NCBI GenBank assembly: GCA_025782575.1
Contig: JALGYY010000010.1
Coordinates: 62,001-126,000, forward strand
Length of the DNA stretch: 64,000 bases
Origin: a bacterium
GTDB taxonomy: Bacteria; Orphanbacterota; Orphanbacteria; Orphanbacterales; Orphanbacteraceae
Reading direction: 5' to 3'
Shown: positions 62,196-64,000 of the stretch, in pieces
How the letters are laid out: each line of letters opens with the position of its first letter
Position numbering within the stretch: the first letter of the stretch is position 1
Position numbers and translations under genes: made by a program
The notes under the pieces: generated by a model
What the model was told of the DNA's origin: nothing
Database searches by the model: none
The model's input: the letters and a program-made list of their open reading frames with translations, nothing else

Positions 62196-62427
62196 CCGTC
62201 TCTTCCGCTTCGCTTACAAACACCTCGTCCTTCTCCTCGATGATCTCGAACTTCACATCCCCATTCACCATTTTCCTCATCGCACGGGTCGTCACCTTTT
62301 CCGGATTGTCTTTGTCGACACCCGAGACGAACGTAAACATGTTCATCCGGCGGGCCTCACGTGCAGTGGCGACAACGCTGGCGTAAGGGTCTTCCATATC
62401 TCGAATGGCCTGCTCGAGAAACTCCAT
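62167..62427 (-). CDS. rpoZ: RNA polymerase omega subunit
   Basis: 86 residues. MEDPYASVVATAREARRMN matches the omega helix region, and the N-terminal start fits. A C-terminal acidic tail (EEKDEVFVSEAEETDAEN) follows. GGGAGG precedes the ATG. It lies between gmk and coaBC, the classic gmk-rpoZ-coaBC order, which supports the call despite a short and divergent sequence. Confidence 0.85.
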   Translation of the reverse strand: MEFLEQAIRDMEDPYASVVATAREARRMNMFTFVSGVDKDNPEKVTTRAMRKMVNGDVKFEIIEEKDEVFVSEAEETDAENHSFDD

Positions 62428-62450
62428 AATTCGATTCCTCCCAACCTCGA

Positions 62451-63053
62451 TCAGAGGCTTTTGATTCGATTCAAACGGCTCGCCCGCAAAGTCTCCACCC
62501 TCAGGATCGAAAGCGTGTCCTGCAACGCACCGTCGAATGTGTCATTGATCACGATATAGTCATATTCGAACATCCGGTCCAGCTCGCGCATCGCGTCCTC
62601 CAGTCGACGCTGGATGCGGTCTTCTTCTTCCGTACCCCGCCCGCGGAGCCGCCGTTCCAGCACGCTCAGCGATGGCGGAACGACAAAGATTCCCACCGAA
62701 TCCGGATAGTATTTTCGAATTTTCGCGCTCCCCTGTACATCGATATCGAGGATCACGATCTTGCCGTCTTCCACGCTCCCGTCAACTTCGCTGCGGGGCG
62801 TGCCGTAATGGTCTCCATGAACGATGGCCCACTCCGCGTAGGCATCGGTCTCGATCTTCATCTTGAACGTTTCCACGTCGACGAAGTTGTAGTCAACTCC
62901 GGGCCGCTCCCTCCCACGCCTGGGACGGGACGTATCTGATACCGAGAAACGGCAGTGATCGAGCTTCCTGACCACTTCTCGTGCAAGTGTCGTCTTCCCC
63001 GCTCCCGATGGCCCGGCAATCACCACCGGGAACGTACTTTTCGATTCCACCAT
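62451..63053 (-). CDS. gmk: Guanylate kinase
   Basis: Phosphorylates GMP. 200 residues. P-loop IAGPSGAGKTTLAREV, GMP-binding SVSDTSRPRRGRERPGVDYNFVD, WAIVHGDHYGTP, and ILDIDVQGSAKIRK. Start ATG 63053 after AGGTG; a GTG at 63062 (three codons earlier) is possible. Nine bases downstream of yicC, in the usual order. Confidence 0.95.
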   Translation of the reverse strand: MVESKSTFPVVIAGPSGAGKTTLAREVVRKLDHCRFSVSDTSRPRRGRERPGVDYNFVDVETFKMKIETDAYAEWAIVHGDHYGTPRSEVDGSVEDGKIVILDIDVQGSAKIRKYYPDSVGIFVVPPSLSVLERRLRGRGTEEEDRIQRRLEDAMRELDRMFEYDYIVINDTFDGALQDTLSILRVETLRASRLNRIKSL

Positions 63054-63062
63054 CAGGAGCAC

Positions 63063-63941
63063 CTACTCGATGTTCTGGACTTGTTCCCGGAGCTTTTCCA
63101 CTTCTTCTTTCATGGAGACCACATAGCGGGCCATAGTGGAATCGTTCGCTTTCGACCCGATTGTATTTACTTCGCGCTGCAGTTCCTGCAGCAGAAAATT
63201 CAGTTTACGGCCCGCCGGTTTCTTGGACCGGATAGCGGCAAGAAACTGATCGATGTGGGATCGGGCGCGAACGACCTCCTCGGTCGTGTCGAAACGGTCG
63301 GCCAGAAGGGTCACTTCCGCCGCCAATCGATCTTCACTGATCTTACCCGAGTCGAGAGCATCGTTGATACGGCGGCGAAGATCCTTTCGAGCCTCAGCGA
63401 CCCGTTTCGGCATCCGTTTCTCCACTTTCCCGATGCAGGTCCTGATGACGCCCAGTCTCTTCCGGAGATCCGCCTCGAGCGCCTTTCCCTCGCGCTTCCT
63501 CATACGGGCCACTCCTAGAATCGCCTTTTGGATCCCCTTTTCGACGACAGGCCATGCATCCTCCTCTCTGAGGTTGAAAGTCGGCCGTTTCATTACATCG
63601 GAAAACCCGAGGAGCGTATTGATGTCCAAATCCCCTGCAACATCATATTTCTTCTTCAGACGGCGGGCCAGCTGAAGATAGCTCTCGATTCGATCCTCAT
63701 CCGGAACGAGCCCCCCTTCTTCGCCACTCCCGTCCAGGTCGATCGTAACACTCACCCGGCCTCTCCCGAGGGCAGCCTGGAGATCCTTCCGGATCTGCTG
63801 CTCGGAAGCAGACAGCAGTCGGGGAAGCTTGATCGACGTCTCGAAAAAGCGGTGATTCACCGTACGGATTTCGATCGTGAACGTGTGCCCCGCCACTCGG
63901 ACTTCCTGGCGCCCGAAGCCTGTCATGCTGGTAATGGCCAT
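63063..63941 (-). CDS. yicC: YicC-family endoribonuclease
   Basis: 292 residues from ATG 63941. Start motif SMTGFGRQEVRVAGHTFTIEIRTVNHRF and C-terminal DQFLAAIRSKKPAGRKLNFLLQELQREVNTIGSKAND are diagnostic. YicC proteins bind and cleave RNA. The start is set by GGGGAG six bases upstream; a frame open to 63971 lies beyond the promoter. First gene of the long operon. Confidence 0.92.
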   Translation of the reverse strand: MAITSMTGFGRQEVRVAGHTFTIEIRTVNHRFFETSIKLPRLLSASEQQIRKDLQAALGRGRVSVTIDLDGSGEEGGLVPDEDRIESYLQLARRLKKKYDVAGDLDINTLLGFSDVMKRPTFNLREEDAWPVVEKGIQKAILGVARMRKREGKALEADLRKRLGVIRTCIGKVEKRMPKRVAEARKDLRRRINDALDSGKISEDRLAAEVTLLADRFDTTEEVVRARSHIDQFLAAIRSKKPAGRKLNFLLQELQREVNTIGSKANDSTMARYVVSMKEEVEKLREQVQNIE

Positions 63942-63969
63942 GGATGACTCCCCATAAAGAAGGAATATC

Positions 63970-63999
63970 ATGATAGCTTACCGTTTGATGGGGCGTCAA
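63970..63999 (-). promoter_or_regulatory. Sigma70-type promoter of the yicC-ispF operon
   Basis: On the minus strand TTGACG (63999-63994, 5/6) and TATCAT (63975-63970, 5/6) with 18 bases between. Predicted start near 63963, giving a leader of about 22 bases holding GGGGAG before the yicC ATG. It reaches the window edge. Confidence 0.6.
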
Positions 64000-64000
64000 C

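Noticed and set aside
60783-62243. Plus-strand open frame of 486 codons
   Set aside because: Antisense to coaBC and UDG; rich in Arg/Pro/His as expected for a shadow frame of a GC-rich gene.
1-64000. CRISPR arrays, rRNA or prophage
   Set aside because: No regularly spaced repeats, no rRNA-like sequence and no phage structural genes were seen.

Overview
The window is about 64 kb of bacterial chromosome. It is moderately GC-rich by eye and is packed with co-directional genes whose stops and starts overlap (ATGA, GTGA or TTGA). The organism is probably a Gram-negative, uncultured-type member of the FCB neighbourhood (Eisenbacteria, Krumholzibacteriota or Latescibacterota-like). That placement is inference. 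It rests on an outer-membrane polysaccharide export protein, an Mla/MCE lipid transport operon, a secreted M6 protease ending in a FlgD/T9SS-like Ig module with a TPFNPS motif, and a bacterial topoisomerase VI. No rRNA, convincing tRNA or CRISPR array was found.

Layout. 27-13474 (+) is a surface polysaccharide operon: four GT4 glycosyltransferases, a Wzx-like flippase, a CapK/PaaK-like adenylating enzyme, a Wzz-like chain-length protein, two GT-C-type membrane proteins and an SLBB/Wza-like export protein. It ends at an IS200 transposase remnant. 13721-18389 (-) is a vitamin B6 operon (MocR/PdxR-like regulator, pdxS, pdxT) followed by a methyltransferase and a frameshifted HExxH peptidase. The promoter carries two 9-bp direct repeats 21 bp apart. 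18611-21429 (+) encodes a membrane-anchored EEP phosphoesterase and an SGNH-TPR protein. 21460-22497 (-) is mutY. 22652-24697 (+) is a fused hydroxyacyl-CoA dehydrogenase/enoyl-CoA hydratase. 25358-28878 (+) is a pair of sensor kinases, the second a REC-REC-kinase.

28832-32062 (-) holds an RluA-type pseudouridine synthase and a YyaL/DUF255 protein. 32251-37473 (+) holds an unknown protein, a GT4 enzyme, and a two-gene molybdopterin oxidoreductase in which the iron-sulfur and membrane-anchor subunits are fused. 37543-40395 (+) holds an M6 protease and a small secreted protein with an in-frame TGA in its signal peptide. 40535-42672 (-) is a GT39-like enzyme and a GGQ release-factor-like protein. 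43040-50081 (+) holds an HNH nuclease, topoisomerase VI B and A, SufS, and a VTC-domain/DUF4956 pair. 50408-51701 (-) is an M23 peptidase and a bactofilin. 51714-52809 has no gene I can support. 52810-54207 (-) is a dihydropyrimidinase.

54278-63941 (-) is one long housekeeping operon: yicC, gmk, rpoZ, coaBC, type-4 UDG, dnaB, mlaE, a trypsin-like protease, mlaF, mlaD, ispD and ispF. A sigma70-like promoter lies at the window's right edge. Nucleotide metabolism, CoA synthesis, replication, lipid transport and isoprenoid precursor synthesis would therefore be co-transcribed.

Most worth a second look: topoisomerase VI with a lysine-rich N-terminal tail containing a QxxLF clamp-binding-like motif; the serine protease embedded in the Mla operon; the fused DmsB-DmsC subunit lacking Tat signals; the PdxR operator; and three lesions (IS200 junction, frameshift, in-frame TGA). 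Promoter, operator and hairpin calls were made by eye. Family assignments come from recognised motifs, not database searches.
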